Assembly: GCA_944381935.1 (NCBI GenBank)
Contig: CALWMN010000005.1
Coordinates: 62,001 to 126,000, forward strand
Length of the DNA stretch: 64,000 bases
Reading direction: 5' to 3'
Origin: an uncultured Mediterraneibacter sp.
GTDB taxonomy: Bacteria; Bacillota; Clostridia; Lachnospirales; Lachnospiraceae
The position numbers and the translations under genes are program-made. The notes beneath the pieces are model-generated. The model was not told the origin of the DNA. It made no database searches and saw only the letters and a list, made by a program, of their open reading frames with translations. Of the stretch, positions 1-8,756 are shown piece by piece (position 1 is the stretch's first letter; every line of letters starts with the position of its first letter).

Positions 1-1313
1 ATCTCTTCCATGCCGGTATTGTATTCCTGGAAAATCTGGATTGCCCCTTCCTGGGCAATCTGGTTGATCCCCTTTACGAACTGCTTGCGTTTCATCGTAT
101 CCACCTGGCGCACCCTGGCAAAATGCTCCGGCGCAAACGTCGGGATCCCCTCGTAGGCGAACTTCTCCTTTGATGCCGTCAGCGTATCCCCAATGGAGAA
201 GATACCCGGGTCAAAGACACCGATAATGTCCCCGCCGTAAGCCCTGGTGATCATCTTCCTCTCGCTCGCCATCATCTGCTGGGGCTGGGAAAGCCTCACC
301 TGCTTTCCTCCCTGGACGTGATATACCTCCATTCCCGCCTCAAATTCACCGGAACAGATCCTCATAAAGGCGATCCTGTCCCGGTGTGCTTTATTCATAT
401 TTGCCTGTATTTTGAACACAAAAGCGGAAAAATCCTTCTCCGTCATCGGGTCGATCTCTCCGTGGTCTGACATGCGGGGAAGGGGGGATGTCGTCATTTT
501 CAGGAAATGCTCCAGAAATGTCTGGACTCCGAAATTGGTCAGCGCAGAACCGAAAAACACGGGGGAGAGTTCCCCTTTGTCCACAAGCGCCTGGTCAAAT
601 TCTGCCGACGCGCCGTCAAGGAGCTCGATTTCATCTGCCAGGGCGATCTTTGCCTCGGTACCGACCAGCCAGTCAATCTCCGGATTGTTGGCCGCGACTT
701 TTTTTACTTCCCCGACAGAAGTCCCCTTCTTCGTGTCGGAGAACAGTTCAACTTCCCTTTTCTCCCTGTCGTAAACACCCTTGAACTCTTTCCCTGAACC
801 GATGGGCCAGTTCACCGGGCAGGTCGGGATGCCCAGTTCTTTCTCTATATCATCCAGAAGGTCAAAGGTGTCCTTCGCATCACGGTCCATCTTATTGATA
901 AAGGTAAAAATCGGGATATGGCGCATGGCGCAGACTTTAAAAAGTTTTCTTGTCTGAGCCTCCACTCCCTTTGACGCGTCAATCACCATGACTGCCGAAT
1001 CCGCTGCCATCAGCGTACGGTATGTGTCTTCCGAGAAATCCTGATGTCCCGGCGTATCCAATATATTGATGCAGTACCCTTCATAATTGAACTGCAGAAC
1101 GGAAGACGTGACAGAGATTCCTCTCTCCTTCTCAATCTCCATCCAGTCAGAAACGGCATGCTTTGCCGTCGCTTTTCCTTTGACAGATCCTGCCTGGTTG
1201 ATCGCTCCTCCATACAGCAGAAACTTTTCCGTCAGTGTCGTCTTTCCGGCATCGGGATGCGAAATGATCGCAAATGTCCTTCTTTTTCTGATCTCATTTG
1301 TAATATCTGACAT
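1..1313 (-). CDS. prfC: Peptide chain release factor 3, 3' end outside window
   Basis: Translational GTPase that recycles RF1/RF2 from the ribosome after peptide release. Read on the minus strand from an ATG at 1313, the first ~437 codons are present and the C-terminus runs off the left edge. The G-domain motifs are in order: P-loop SHPDAGKTT, switch II DTPGHQDF and NKMDRD. The following text (SGKEFKGVYDRE, GEFEAGMEVYHV) matches RF3 rather than EF-G. It lies 13 bases after the cysteine-synthase-like gene with a GGAGAGAG ribosome site between them, so the two are probably co-transcribed. RF3 is normally about 530 residues, so roughly 90 should be missing here. The family call is firm; completeness cannot be judged. 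Confidence 0.95.
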   Translation of the reverse strand, partial: MSDITNEIRKRRTFAIISHPDAGKTTLTEKFLLYGGAINQAGSVKGKATAKHAVSDWMEIEKERGISVTSSVLQFNYEGYCINILDTPGHQDFSEDTYRTLMAADSAVMVIDASKGVEAQTRKLFKVCAMRHIPIFTFINKMDRDAKDTFDLLDDIEKELGIPTCPVNWPIGSGKEFKGVYDREKREVELFSDTKKGTSVGEVKKVAANNPEIDWLVGTEAKIALADEIELLDGASAEFDQALVDKGELSPVFFGSALTNFGVQTFLEHFLKMTTSPLPRMSDHGEIDPMTEKDFSAFVFKIQANMNKAHRDRIAFMRICSGEFEAGMEVYHVQGGKQVRLSQPQQMMASERKMITRAYGGDIIGVFDPGIFSIGDTLTASKEKFAYEGIPTFAPEHFARVRQVDTMKRKQFVKGINQIAQEGAIQIFQEYNTGMEE

Positions 1314-1326
1314 ACTCTCTCTCCTG

Positions 1327-2292
1327 CTAATCCTGATCTTCTAAGGTATCCTGATCCTCAAAAAGAGGCGTGGAAAAATAGCGCTCTGCCGTATCCGGAA
1401 GCACTGTGACTACCGTTTTTCCTTTTCCCAGCTTTTTTGCCAGCTTCAGCGCCGCAACCACATTCGTCCCCGATGAGATTCCGCACATGATCCCCTCCCT
1501 GGACGCCAGTTCACGGGAAGTGCGAATCGCTTCCTCGTCCGTAACAATACAGATATCCGTATAGATCCCGGTATTCAGGATCGCCGGTATTACGCCGTCT
1601 CCGATCCCCATCTGCACGTGAGTGCCAATCGAGCCGCCTGAAAGAATTGCAGCATGTTCCGGCTCTACTGCCCAGATCTCAATATCTGGATTCCTCTCCC
1701 TGAGCACTTCCCCGATCCCCGTGATCGTACCGCCGGTCCCGATTCCCGAGCAGAAACCGTCGATCTGGCAGCCCGCCTGCTCCAGGATCTCAACTGCCGT
1801 ACATTCTCTGTGAACTGCCGGGTTGGCAGGGTTTTCAAACTGCTGTGGCACAAAGACTCTGGGGTCTTCTTCTGCCATGCGAAGCGCTGTAGCAAGACAT
1901 TCCTCAATGCATGCGCCGATGTTCCCGTCATCGTGGATAAGGATCACCTCTGCCCCATAGTGCTTTACCAGCTTCCGCCGTTCCTCGCTGACAGAATCCG
2001 GCATGATGATCTTTGTCCGGTATCCTTTTACGGCTCCCACCAGCGCCAGTCCAATCCCCTGGTTTCCGCTGGTCGGCTCTACAATCACCGTGTCTTCTTT
2101 TATCAGCCCTTTTTCTTCCGCGTCTTTTAACATATTGCAGGCAGTCCTTGTCTTAATGGAGCCGCCCACATTAAGCCCTTCAAATTTCACCAGTATCTGA
2201 GCGCTGTCCTCCTCCGCCATTCTGTTAAGACGGATCAGCGGAGTATTGCCCATTGCCTCCAGTATATTATGATAAACCACTGCTGTTTCCAT
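1327..2292 (-). CDS. cysK: Cysteine synthase family PLP enzyme, variant active-site loops
   Basis: Fold-type II PLP enzyme of the O-acetylserine sulfhydrylase family, 321 residues. The PLP lysine is expected at K47 in NVGGSIKTR, the substrate loop is TSGNQG (74-79), and the phosphate-binding loop is GIGTGGT. Two motifs differ from textbook CysK: the lysine loop is normally NPGGSVKDR, and the loop threonine of TSGNTG is a glutamine here. Cysteine synthesis is the default role, but another beta-replacement activity (cystathionine, lanthionine or cyanoalanine type) is possible. A good sigma-A-like promoter lies just upstream and prfC follows 13 bases later. No cysE or sulfur transport gene is nearby to support the pathway. 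Confidence 0.85.
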   Translation of the reverse strand: METAVVYHNILEAMGNTPLIRLNRMAEEDSAQILVKFEGLNVGGSIKTRTACNMLKDAEEKGLIKEDTVIVEPTSGNQGIGLALVGAVKGYRTKIIMPDSVSEERRKLVKHYGAEVILIHDDGNIGACIEECLATALRMAEEDPRVFVPQQFENPANPAVHRECTAVEILEQAGCQIDGFCSGIGTGGTITGIGEVLRERNPDIEIWAVEPEHAAILSGGSIGTHVQMGIGDGVIPAILNTGIYTDICIVTDEEAIRTSRELASREGIMCGISSGTNVVAALKLAKKLGKGKTVVTVLPDTAERYFSTPLFEDQDTLEDQD

Positions 2293-2333
2293 ACCTTTCT
2301 GTTGTAATATCTTACATAAAAACCCGTTTTTTT

Positions 2334-2362
2334 ATTATATTACAATCAGTAGAATATGACAA
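2334..2362 (-). promoter_or_regulatory. Sigma-A-type promoter for the cysK-like gene and prfC
   Basis: On the minus strand TTGTCA (2357-2362) is followed after exactly 17 bases by a consensus TATAAT (2334-2339), about 40 bases before the ATG at 2292. The leader is too short for a T-box or SAM riboswitch. Confidence 0.7.
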
Positions 2363-2391
2363 TGAAAACTTGAAAGATTCAGGGCTATCCG

Positions 2392-3006
2392 TTATTCATG
2401 GATCGGTGTTATGACGATATTCTCGGGAGCAATCTGTGTCTTGCGCGTTACGATATCCTCGATTTGGGCGCGGTTGGCGTCTGTCAGCTCCTCTGCTTTC
2501 ACGACAATGTCCGCCGAATCCTGCGTCAGGCTTACCACCGCCTCGGAAAATCCTTTTGACGCCATGAGCGTCTCAATGGCGACTTCCTGCTCCGATATTT
2601 CCGTCATCTGCACAAGCTGTGCAACCGCATCCTCTTTTTCTGCGTCGCTTAAGTTGGTGTTGTCAATGATTGCCTGCAGTGTTTCTCTGTTCTGCGCCCT
2701 CACCTGTTCCCGGGAAACTTTTGCCTGCGCTACAGTCGTTTCCGCCTCTCCGCTTGTGAGCACTGCCTCCCCCGGTGTCCCTTCTGTCTCGGAATCATTG
2801 CTCACGATATCTTCTGTCGATGTCTCGATATCCTCCTCCGAAATATCCAGCAGTTCCTGATTGGCAAGCTCTGCGTTTGCCTCCTGCGTATTGTCATTCC
2901 CCAGGTCCCCGAACAGCTTTCCCGAGTAGTTCAGATATCCGGCTACTGCGATCATGACTGCCAGAGTCGCAATAATGATCTGATTTTTCTTGAACAAACG
3001 TTTCAC
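2392..3006 (-). CDS. spoIIIAH: Stage III sporulation protein AH
   Basis: Mother-cell component of the SpoIIIA-SpoIIQ feeding-tube channel across the two membranes around the forespore. The protein has 204 residues: a short basic N-terminus (KRLFKKNQ), one membrane helix near residues 10-27, an acidic Glu/Thr/Ser-rich linker, and a C-terminal domain from about 110 onward that in SpoIIIAH adopts the EscJ/PrgK-like ring-building fold (LVQMTEISEQEVAIETLMASK read in segments; VVKAEELTDANRAQI). It is the last gene of the operon, 16 bases after spoIIIAG. No clear hairpin terminator follows before the next promoter at 2362. Confidence 0.93.
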   Translation of the reverse strand: MKRLFKKNQIIIATLAVMIAVAGYLNYSGKLFGDLGNDNTQEANAELANQELLDISEEDIETSTEDIVSNDSETEGTPGEAVLTSGEAETTVAQAKVSREQVRAQNRETLQAIIDNTNLSDAEKEDAVAQLVQMTEISEQEVAIETLMASKGFSEAVVSLTQDSADIVVKAEELTDANRAQIEDIVTRKTQIAPENIVITPIHE

Positions 3007-3022
3007 CTGTAAATCCTCCTTT

Positions 3023-3619
3023 TTATGTATCAGCCCGTTTCATTATTTTAATCTTATGCGCTTCAACGCCGAATAATGCCTGCACGGCCTCTGTAATATT
3101 GCGGACTACCACCGCATTGTCTCCCCCATCTGCAATCACGATAACACCCTCTATCTCCGGGGTAAGCTCTTTGCTTACGTAAGGGGTCTGGGAACCGTCG
3201 GAATCCTGTTGATAGACGCTGGTCTTATCTGACGAACTGTCCTGTGATGTCCTGCTCCCGCCCTCGCTGTCCGTCTCCTCTGTAGTCTGGCTTGAGCTCG
3301 TCTGGTCCTTCTCTACGATTCTCTGCCCGGATGATTTCAGTGTGATCATCACCTTTGCCTGTCCGACACCTTCCACATATTGAAGTGCCTGCGCCGTCTT
3401 TTCTTCCAGATATTCTTCATAAGCTTTCGTATCATTTTCGCCTGACGCCACATCCTGTAAGGGTTCTTCCTCTCCACTTTGCGTATCTTCCCCCGGAACG
3501 GGAAATACGATAACCAGGAGGAGAAGGCCTGCGAGGAAAAGAATCAGGAGCTGATTCTTTTTCGGCAGCTTTTCTCCCGTGCGGATTCCCTCAAGCCACG
3601 TCTTCCACTTATTCCCCAA
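3023..3619 (-). CDS. spoIIIAG: Stage III sporulation protein AG (TTG start)
   Basis: Ring-forming protein of the SpoIIIA channel. The reading frame is open upstream to 3784, but that part overlaps spoIIIAF out of frame and looks like shadow sequence. A TTG at 3617-3619 preceded by GGAGGAG at 7-base spacing gives a 198-residue protein beginning GNKWKTWLEG, which fits the family. It has one membrane helix (LLILFLAGLLLLVIVF, about 20-37), a Ser/Thr/Asp-rich linker, and a C-terminal ring-building domain (ITEAVQALFGVEAHKIKI). The start overlaps the end of spoIIIAF by 11 bases, which suggests translational coupling. Family certain; start fairly sure. Confidence 0.88.
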   Translation of the reverse strand: MGNKWKTWLEGIRTGEKLPKKNQLLILFLAGLLLLVIVFPVPGEDTQSGEEEPLQDVASGENDTKAYEEYLEEKTAQALQYVEGVGQAKVMITLKSSGQRIVEKDQTSSSQTTEETDSEGGSRTSQDSSSDKTSVYQQDSDGSQTPYVSKELTPEIEGVIVIADGGDNAVVVRNITEAVQALFGVEAHKIKIMKRADT

Positions 3620-3965
3620 CCCTGATCTCCTCCACTTCGATCCGGTTCCCGCCGTCCCTTTCCCCGGCGCCCTGATATTCTTCGGGCACAAAGTCAAGGA
3701 GGTCTGTCTCACCGAATATTTCCTGCGCGTTTTCGATTTCTCTTCTCTCCATTTCATACTCTTTGCTTCTGTAAATTCCGGCAAATGTCTGCTCCAGTCC
3801 CGTCAGCTTCAGCAGCGGCGTGAACAGGAGCAGGATCAGGATGAGCCCTGAGAAAAACCTGACATATTTTCCATACTCCTTTCCGGGTATCACATGCATC
3901 ACTGCCGTGACCACGATCAGGTATACCGCAATATTCTGTATCCATCCGTAAAGCTGCTGAAACAT
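3609..3965 (-). CDS. spoIIIAF: Stage III sporulation protein AF
   Basis: Small membrane component of the SpoIIIA channel, 118 residues. Two N-terminal membrane helices are visible (about 9-25, IAVYLIVVTAVMHVI, and 34-51, FFSGLILILLLFTPLL), followed by a soluble, charged C-terminal half, as in the family; the Bacillus subtilis protein is longer (about 206 residues), so the soluble part is short here. It starts 25 bases after spoIIIAE ends and its last codons contain the ribosome site of spoIIIAG. The identification rests on helix pattern and fixed operon position as much as on motifs. Confidence 0.88.
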   Translation of the reverse strand: MFQQLYGWIQNIAVYLIVVTAVMHVIPGKEYGKYVRFFSGLILILLLFTPLLKLTGLEQTFAGIYRSKEYEMERREIENAQEIFGETDLLDFVPEEYQGAGERDGGNRIEVEEIRVGE

Positions 3966-3990
3966 TCCCTTCCCCTTTCATATTGCCCGC

Positions 3991-5205
3991 TTATGATGTG
4001 GATGCCGCCACGATTGCAATTGTCAGCAGGAACAGGACTCCTGATGAAAAGACCAGCTTGACCAGAAGCTCATATCCCTCACTTACGCCAGAGATACATC
4101 CTGTAATGCGTTTGTCTGACACGGGCTGTACCAGTGCCGAGGCAAGCTTATACAGAAATGCCAGAATGAGCATCTGGATAACCGGAACGGCACAGATCAT
4201 AACAGCGGTCAGGGCGCCTGCCATCCCGATCCCGTTTTTTATCAGGACTGCCGTCCCAAGGACGACCTCGGCAACACCTCCCGCTATGTTTCCCACCCAG
4301 GGCAGCGCCTCTGCCGTCCTGCTTAATGCGCTTCTCTTTAACGTATCGATGGCAGGGGCGAGCAGTCCCTGTACGACATTGACCCCGACCACACAGGTCA
4401 TCAGTGTCTTTAAGATCCAGGAAATCAGCTTCTGTAAAAGCTCTGCAAACTCTGAGAGGAAATCTTCCCCGGTAAGATTTCCCAGAACCTGAATCATGAT
4501 GTAGATGTTAACGACCGGAAGAAGGAATCTTACTACCAGGATCTCCACAACATAAATCAGGAATAAAATGACATTATAAAAAAACAGCGAGGTCACACTG
4601 CCTGATGCCAGCGCCACCGCCATAAAATAACTCGGGCAAAGCACGCGCATAAAATCCACAAGCGCCTCAAGCCTCTCCTCTACCCCCTGTGTGGCGATCC
4701 GAAAGGCAGTCAGGCACAATGTGATCAGAAGCATATATAGGACATAGAAACTGATATCCGAGACCTGCCTGTTCTGGAAAGCCCCCGCAAAGTTCGTAAA
4801 CACTGCGGCGGTAAGTGCCACAAGAAGCATATACGCCAGATTCTGCCGGTTATAGCGAAATTCATAGGAAATCTGGTCCGACACAAACCCTGCAAAAAGG
4901 CTGCCCGCCCCCTCAATATCCCCTGAAACCAGCATGGAGACAACTTCCCCGAAGGATATCTTCTGCTTTGGGAACATCTGCCTTAAGCTCTCCTCGATCT
5001 TTTCAAAGTCAAACTCTCCAAGCAGCGCGTCTTCGACCTGGCGTTGCAATTGCCCCAGTTCCTCCCCGTTCAGCTCTTCGTTCTGTTCTTCCCTGTCCTC
5101 TTCACCATCCTGCGCATTTACGATTCTTGTTCCAATGCCGAAGATAACAAGAATCAGGACAAAGGTCAGGACAATCTGCGCCATTTTTCTCTTTGTCTGC
5201 TTCAT
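3991..5205 (-). CDS. spoIIIAE: Stage III sporulation protein AE
   Basis: Large polytopic membrane protein of the SpoIIIA complex, 404 residues, close to the usual length. The ATG at 5205 (MKQTKRKMAQ) overlaps the spoIIIAD stop in an ATGA arrangement; the upstream open frame to 5703 reads through spoIIIAD out of frame and is rejected. An N-terminal signal-like helix is followed by an acidic stretch of E, D and Q residues, then at least seven hydrophobic segments, ending with a C-terminal membrane helix. The core segments (FLLPVVNIYIMIQVLG, GLLAPAIDTLKRSALSRT) are typical of SpoIIIAE. Confidence 0.94.
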   Translation of the reverse strand: MKQTKRKMAQIVLTFVLILVIFGIGTRIVNAQDGEEDREEQNEELNGEELGQLQRQVEDALLGEFDFEKIEESLRQMFPKQKISFGEVVSMLVSGDIEGAGSLFAGFVSDQISYEFRYNRQNLAYMLLVALTAAVFTNFAGAFQNRQVSDISFYVLYMLLITLCLTAFRIATQGVEERLEALVDFMRVLCPSYFMAVALASGSVTSLFFYNVILFLIYVVEILVVRFLLPVVNIYIMIQVLGNLTGEDFLSEFAELLQKLISWILKTLMTCVVGVNVVQGLLAPAIDTLKRSALSRTAEALPWVGNIAGGVAEVVLGTAVLIKNGIGMAGALTAVMICAVPVIQMLILAFLYKLASALVQPVSDKRITGCISGVSEGYELLVKLVFSSGVLFLLTIAIVAASTS

Positions 5206-5588
5206 GCCAGGAACTCCTGTATAGTCTCCAGCAGGGCCAGCAGAACCGGCATGCCCAGAGCCAGTATCGTAAGCTTGCTGAAGATCTCGATCTGGACCGC
5301 TATGGTCTGATATCCCGCATCCTTGCAGATCCCGGAGGAAAATTCCGCGATATATGTAATCCCGATCATTTTGAGCATTGTGGCAAGATATCCCGCGTCC
5401 ATCTTGATATACGAGCTGATCTGCCCCACCGTACGGATAAAGATCTCCAGCCTGTCTATAATACAGGCAAAAAGAAAGATACTTGCCGCAACGCTCATAT
5501 AGATTCCGTATTCTGCCTTTCCCCCTTTGAACTGGACTGCCAGAAGCGCCCCGATCACACCGACGATTCCCACCTGTATCACATTCAT
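5202..5588 (-). CDS. spoIIIAD: Stage III sporulation protein AD
   Basis: 128-residue membrane protein with about four hydrophobic segments, starting MNVIQVGIVGVIGALLAVQ. It shares weak similarity with SpoIIIAC, as is usual in this operon (compare AGLILVLSWVLP there with AASIFLFACIID here). It ends in a four-base overlap with spoIIIAE and begins 44 bases after spoIIIAC. Its exact biochemical role in the channel is not established in the family. Confidence 0.93.
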   Translation of the reverse strand: MNVIQVGIVGVIGALLAVQFKGGKAEYGIYMSVAASIFLFACIIDRLEIFIRTVGQISSYIKMDAGYLATMLKMIGITYIAEFSSGICKDAGYQTIAVQIEIFSKLTILALGMPVLLALLETIQEFLA

Positions 5589-5632
5589 ATATCCGTCCCC
5601 CTCTCACTTCCGGCTTGCTGCCGTGCCCTGGT

Positions 5633-5827
5633 TTACAGAGAGAAAAGCTGCCGGATCGATAAAAAAAGATCGTATATGTAGGGAAGCACCCACGACAGTA
5701 CAAGGATCAACCCTGCAAGGCTTGTGAGAAACGCCTGCTCTTCCCGCCCGCTGTGTTTGAGGACCTGGCTCAGGATCGAGACAAGTATCCCGACTGCGGC
5801 AATTTTGAATATCAGATTTATGCTCAT
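5633..5827 (-). CDS. spoIIIAC: Stage III sporulation protein AC
   Basis: 64-residue protein, nearly all membrane: two helices (about 5-23 and 34-55) separated by the polar turn KHSGREEQAF, the typical form of SpoIIIAC. It follows spoIIIAB with a 13-base gap. Length and position match the family exactly. Confidence 0.93.
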   Translation of the reverse strand: MSINLIFKIAAVGILVSILSQVLKHSGREEQAFLTSLAGLILVLSWVLPYIYDLFLSIRQLFSL

Positions 5828-5840
5828 ATTTCCTCCCCGG

Positions 5841-6359
5841 TCAGAGCAGGACTACAACCAGAAAAATCCCGCCCATAACTCCGAGACAATTGCCGATTCT
5901 TCTCTTTGACGCAAGCCCTTCTCTTAATTTTTCTATCTCCAGATCCATACGGTTTAAATACATCTGCAGGGAATGATCCATTGTATCCCCGTCCACCTGC
6001 CCCAGAAAGGTACCGAGTTCTTTGACCAGTATAGAATGTTCGCTTTTGAGTCCCGCCTCTTTCAGGCATCGGTCAATGCAGCGGTTCCATATCCTGGCGA
6101 AGGCGGACTCCTCTCTCCGGTCCATCTCACGCGCTGTCGTTTTGAGCCATGCCGCCCAGGGTTCTCTCACCCTTGCCCCGACCGTCTGGAAGATTTCCGC
6201 AAGAGGCGCCCTGGAGTATTCCATCTCTCCTTTTATCAGGCTGATCACATATCTGAGATACAGCATTTTCTCCAGATATGCTTTTAATTCTACCCCATAC
6301 ATGTAACCGGCTCCCGTCGTGGCGGTTATGATCAGTATGCTCCCTATCACCCTCTGCAC
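5841..6359 (-). CDS. spoIIIAB: Stage III sporulation protein AB
   Basis: 172-residue protein with an N-terminal hydrophobic segment (IGSILIITATTGAGYMYG), a long helical cytoplasmic middle (LEKMLYLRYVISLIKGEMEY) and a C-terminal hydrophobic helix (GVMGGIFLVVVLL), the architecture of SpoIIIAB, which is distantly related to the GspF/PilC inner-membrane platform of type II secretion. It overlaps the end of spoIIIAA by 13 bases. Confidence 0.92.
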   Translation of the reverse strand: MQRVIGSILIITATTGAGYMYGVELKAYLEKMLYLRYVISLIKGEMEYSRAPLAEIFQTVGARVREPWAAWLKTTAREMDRREESAFARIWNRCIDRCLKEAGLKSEHSILVKELGTFLGQVDGDTMDHSLQMYLNRMDLEIEKLREGLASKRRIGNCLGVMGGIFLVVVLL

Positions 6360-7285
6360 AACAGACTCCCCCGCTCATCGTAGATTCCCCTGATTTCTCC
6401 CGGATGCTCTCCGTTTCCCAGCACCACGTACCGCTCAAACATCCTCCTTTTGATCAGGTCTCCCAGCACCGGCTTTCTGGACGCCTCATCCATGTCCAGC
6501 CCATGAACGCTTGCGATAAGCTTGCACCCGCACTGCATGGCATATTCAACCGCATGAATGTCCTCACTTGTCCCGATCTCATCCACGGCAATCACCTGCG
6601 GCGCCATAGACCTGATCAGCATGATCATGCCGTCTGCCTTCGGACAGCAATCCAGTATATCCGTTCTCGTGCCAAGGTGGTTCTGGGCGATGCCAAGATA
6701 GCATCCTCCCAGTTCTGACCGTTCGTCCACTACCCCCACGGAGCACCCTTTCACATACTGGCTGCCGTCCGATATCTGCCGGACCAGATCACGGATAAGC
6801 GTTGTTTTTCCGCAGCACGGCGGCGAGATGATCAGTGTATGGCACACCTGTTTATTTTTGGTGATATACGGAAGCAGTGCGTCCGCGCATCCGATCACCT
6901 CATGGGATACCCTGATATTGACAGACGATATGTATTGAATGTTTTTTACTTTTTCCTGTTCCATAATGACTTTTCCTGCCACCCCCACTCTGTGCCCTCC
7001 TTCTATTGTCAGAAATCCCTGCCGCAGCTCATTTTCATATGCATAGGGAGAATACCTGCTGATGTAATCCATCGTCTCCCTGATTTCCTCCTTTGTGACA
7101 ATATGGCTGTGCCCGTTCCTCTGAAGCTCCCTTTCCGTACCCTGCACGACAATCCTCAGAGGCTGCCCGATCCTTAAGCGCACCTCCTGGAGCCCGTCAA
7201 AGCCATCCTCTGCTTCCAGCACAGTCTTTCGCACGCTTTTTGCCAGAATATTGAGTATTTGTGTCTTTCTGTTGATTCCCTCCAT
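6347..7285 (-). CDS. spoIIIAA: Stage III sporulation protein AA, secretion-type ATPase
   Basis: ATPase thought to power or assemble the SpoIIIA channel, related to GspE/PilT secretion ATPases; 312 residues from the ATG at 7285. Walker A is SPPCCGKTT, Walker B is VIAVDEIGT, and the N-terminal segment LQEVRLRIGQPL is characteristic. The frame is open to 7348, but the ATG at 7285 has AGAGGTGG at five-base spacing, and a sigma-E-like promoter lies between the two candidate starts, so the longer form would start upstream of its own promoter. It is the first gene of the operon, expected to be mother-cell specific. Confidence 0.94.
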   Translation of the reverse strand: MEGINRKTQILNILAKSVRKTVLEAEDGFDGLQEVRLRIGQPLRIVVQGTERELQRNGHSHIVTKEEIRETMDYISRYSPYAYENELRQGFLTIEGGHRVGVAGKVIMEQEKVKNIQYISSVNIRVSHEVIGCADALLPYITKNKQVCHTLIISPPCCGKTTLIRDLVRQISDGSQYVKGCSVGVVDERSELGGCYLGIAQNHLGTRTDILDCCPKADGMIMLIRSMAPQVIAVDEIGTSEDIHAVEYAMQCGCKLIASVHGLDMDEASRKPVLGDLIKRRMFERYVVLGNGEHPGEIRGIYDERGSLLCRG

Positions 7286-7304
7286 CTTGTCCACCTCTTT
7301 ACAC

Positions 7305-7333
7305 AATATATGAAGGGGATCCGAAAATATGAC
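7305..7333 (-). promoter_or_regulatory. Probable sigma-E promoter of the spoIIIA operon
   Basis: On the minus strand GTCATATT (7326-7333) resembles the sigma-E -35 (KMATATT) and CATATATT (7305-7312) resembles its -10 (CATACAMT), with 13 bases between. It sits about 20 bases before the spoIIIAA ATG. spoIIIA is a known sigma-E operon; the assignment here is by eye only. Confidence 0.55.
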
Positions 7334-7357
7334 CACCACTTCCCGCACAGCAGAAAA

Positions 7358-7400
7358 AACCTCCGGGAGGCATCCTTTTTAGGAATGTCTCCCGGAGGTT
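7358..7400 (-). terminator. Intrinsic terminator after rarA
   Basis: Perfect 12-base-pair stem, AACCTCCGGGAG (7358-7369) with CTCCCGGAGGTT (7389-7400), 19-base loop that can pair further. On the minus strand the stem runs into TTTTTT, right after the rarA stop. It insulates the spoIIIA operon from rarA. Confidence 0.9.
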
Positions 7401-7404
7401 TCCA

Positions 7405-8724
7405 TCACTGTTCTGATTTTTGAAATCTCTGTATCTCTTCCAGCCTTTCCTTTACCCGTCTCTCTTCCCCCTGCTCTGTGGGGTGATAATAGGCCCTGTC
7501 CTTCATGCCGTCGGGCATGCACTGCATGTACGTCAGCTTTTCTTCCGTATCATGGGCATATTCATACCCTTTCCCATACCCCAGCTCCTTCATCAGTCCT
7601 GTAACTCCGTTCCTGATCTGCATGGGAACGGGCTCGGCGCGCCTCTCCCGTACATCCTTTTTACACGCCTCACATGCGGTGTACAGCGCATTGGACTTTG
7701 GCGCCATCGAAAGATAGACGGCCGCATGCGTCAGATGCACATCGCACTCCGGCATTCCCAGAAAATGGCAAGCCTGATATGCCGCCACCGCTGTCTGGAG
7801 CGCGTTGCTGTCTGCCATCCCGATATCCTCGCTGGCGAACCGGATCAGCCTCCTCGCGATATAAAGCGGGTTTTCCCCGCCCTCCAGCATCCGCATCATC
7901 CAGTAGATTGCGGCATCGGGGTCGCTGTTTCTCATGGACTTGTGAAGCGCAGAGATCAGATTATAATGCTCTTCCCCTGTCTTGTCATAGAGAAGCGACT
8001 TGCGGCTGACACACTGTTCCAGCCCCTCTGTGGTTACGGTAATCCCTTTTTCACTGATCTCCCCGTTTAGCACCGCCATCTCAAGTGTATTGAGCGCTGT
8101 TCTGGCATCCCCGTTCGCAAAAGCCGCTATTGCCCTGATATGGTCAGGTGAAATGATGATATTCTGCCCGCCGAATCCTGCCGGATTCTCCAAAGCGTTC
8201 TTCAGCAGCCTTTCCAGATCCTTTTCTTCAAGCGCCTTTAAGACAAACACTCTGCATCTGGACAGCAGGGCGGCATTGATCTCAAAAGACGGGTTCTCCG
8301 TCGTAGCCCCGATCAGGACGATGCTTCCCCGCTCCACAAACGGAAGGAAAGCATCCTGCTGCGCCTTGTTAAAGCGGTGGATCTCGTCTACAAACAGCAC
8401 CGTACGCAGCCCTGCCCTGCGGCTTAACTCCGCCCGGTTCATCACCTCTTTGATGTCTTTTATCCCGCTTGTCACTGCGCTGAAATTGATAAATTCTGAG
8501 CTGGTCTTCCCCGCGATAATACTTGCCAGGGTCGTCTTTCCCACCCCGGGAGGCCCCCAGAAGATCATGGATGATATCTCATCCCTCTCGATCAGCTGGC
8601 GCAGGATCTTCCCCTTTCCCACAAGATGCTCCTGGCCGACAAAATCATCCAGTGATTCGGGGCGGAGCCGGCTTGCAAGCGGCGTGGTCAGCCGGTTGTT
8701 GTCAAACAATGTCATCTGTTCCAT
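7405..8724 (-). CDS. rarA: Replication-associated recombination AAA+ ATPase
   Basis: RarA (MgsA) clamp-loader-like ATPase that acts at stalled replication forks; 439 residues. Motifs: Walker A GPPGVGKTT near residue 55, Walker B LFVDEIHRFNKAQQDAF, sensor 1 GATTENPSF, then the helical tetramerisation domain with YWMMRMLEGGENPLYIARR and the C-terminal PMQIRNGVTGLMKELGYG typical of RarA. The ATG at 8724 has GGAGGTG seven bases upstream; a TTG six bases further out is less likely. Single gene between two terminators. Confidence 0.95.
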   Translation of the reverse strand: MEQMTLFDNNRLTTPLASRLRPESLDDFVGQEHLVGKGKILRQLIERDEISSMIFWGPPGVGKTTLASIIAGKTSSEFINFSAVTSGIKDIKEVMNRAELSRRAGLRTVLFVDEIHRFNKAQQDAFLPFVERGSIVLIGATTENPSFEINAALLSRCRVFVLKALEEKDLERLLKNALENPAGFGGQNIIISPDHIRAIAAFANGDARTALNTLEMAVLNGEISEKGITVTTEGLEQCVSRKSLLYDKTGEEHYNLISALHKSMRNSDPDAAIYWMMRMLEGGENPLYIARRLIRFASEDIGMADSNALQTAVAAYQACHFLGMPECDVHLTHAAVYLSMAPKSNALYTACEACKKDVRERRAEPVPMQIRNGVTGLMKELGYGKGYEYAHDTEEKLTYMQCMPDGMKDRAYYHPTEQGEERRVKERLEEIQRFQKSEQ

Positions 8725-8756
8725 ACACAAACACCTCCGGACCTTTCGTTACGGGA

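Noticed and set aside
5206..5703. N-terminal extension of spoIIIAE
   Set aside because: It reads spoIIIAD in the wrong frame and is full of Gly, Tyr and Asp; the ATG at 5205 restores family length.
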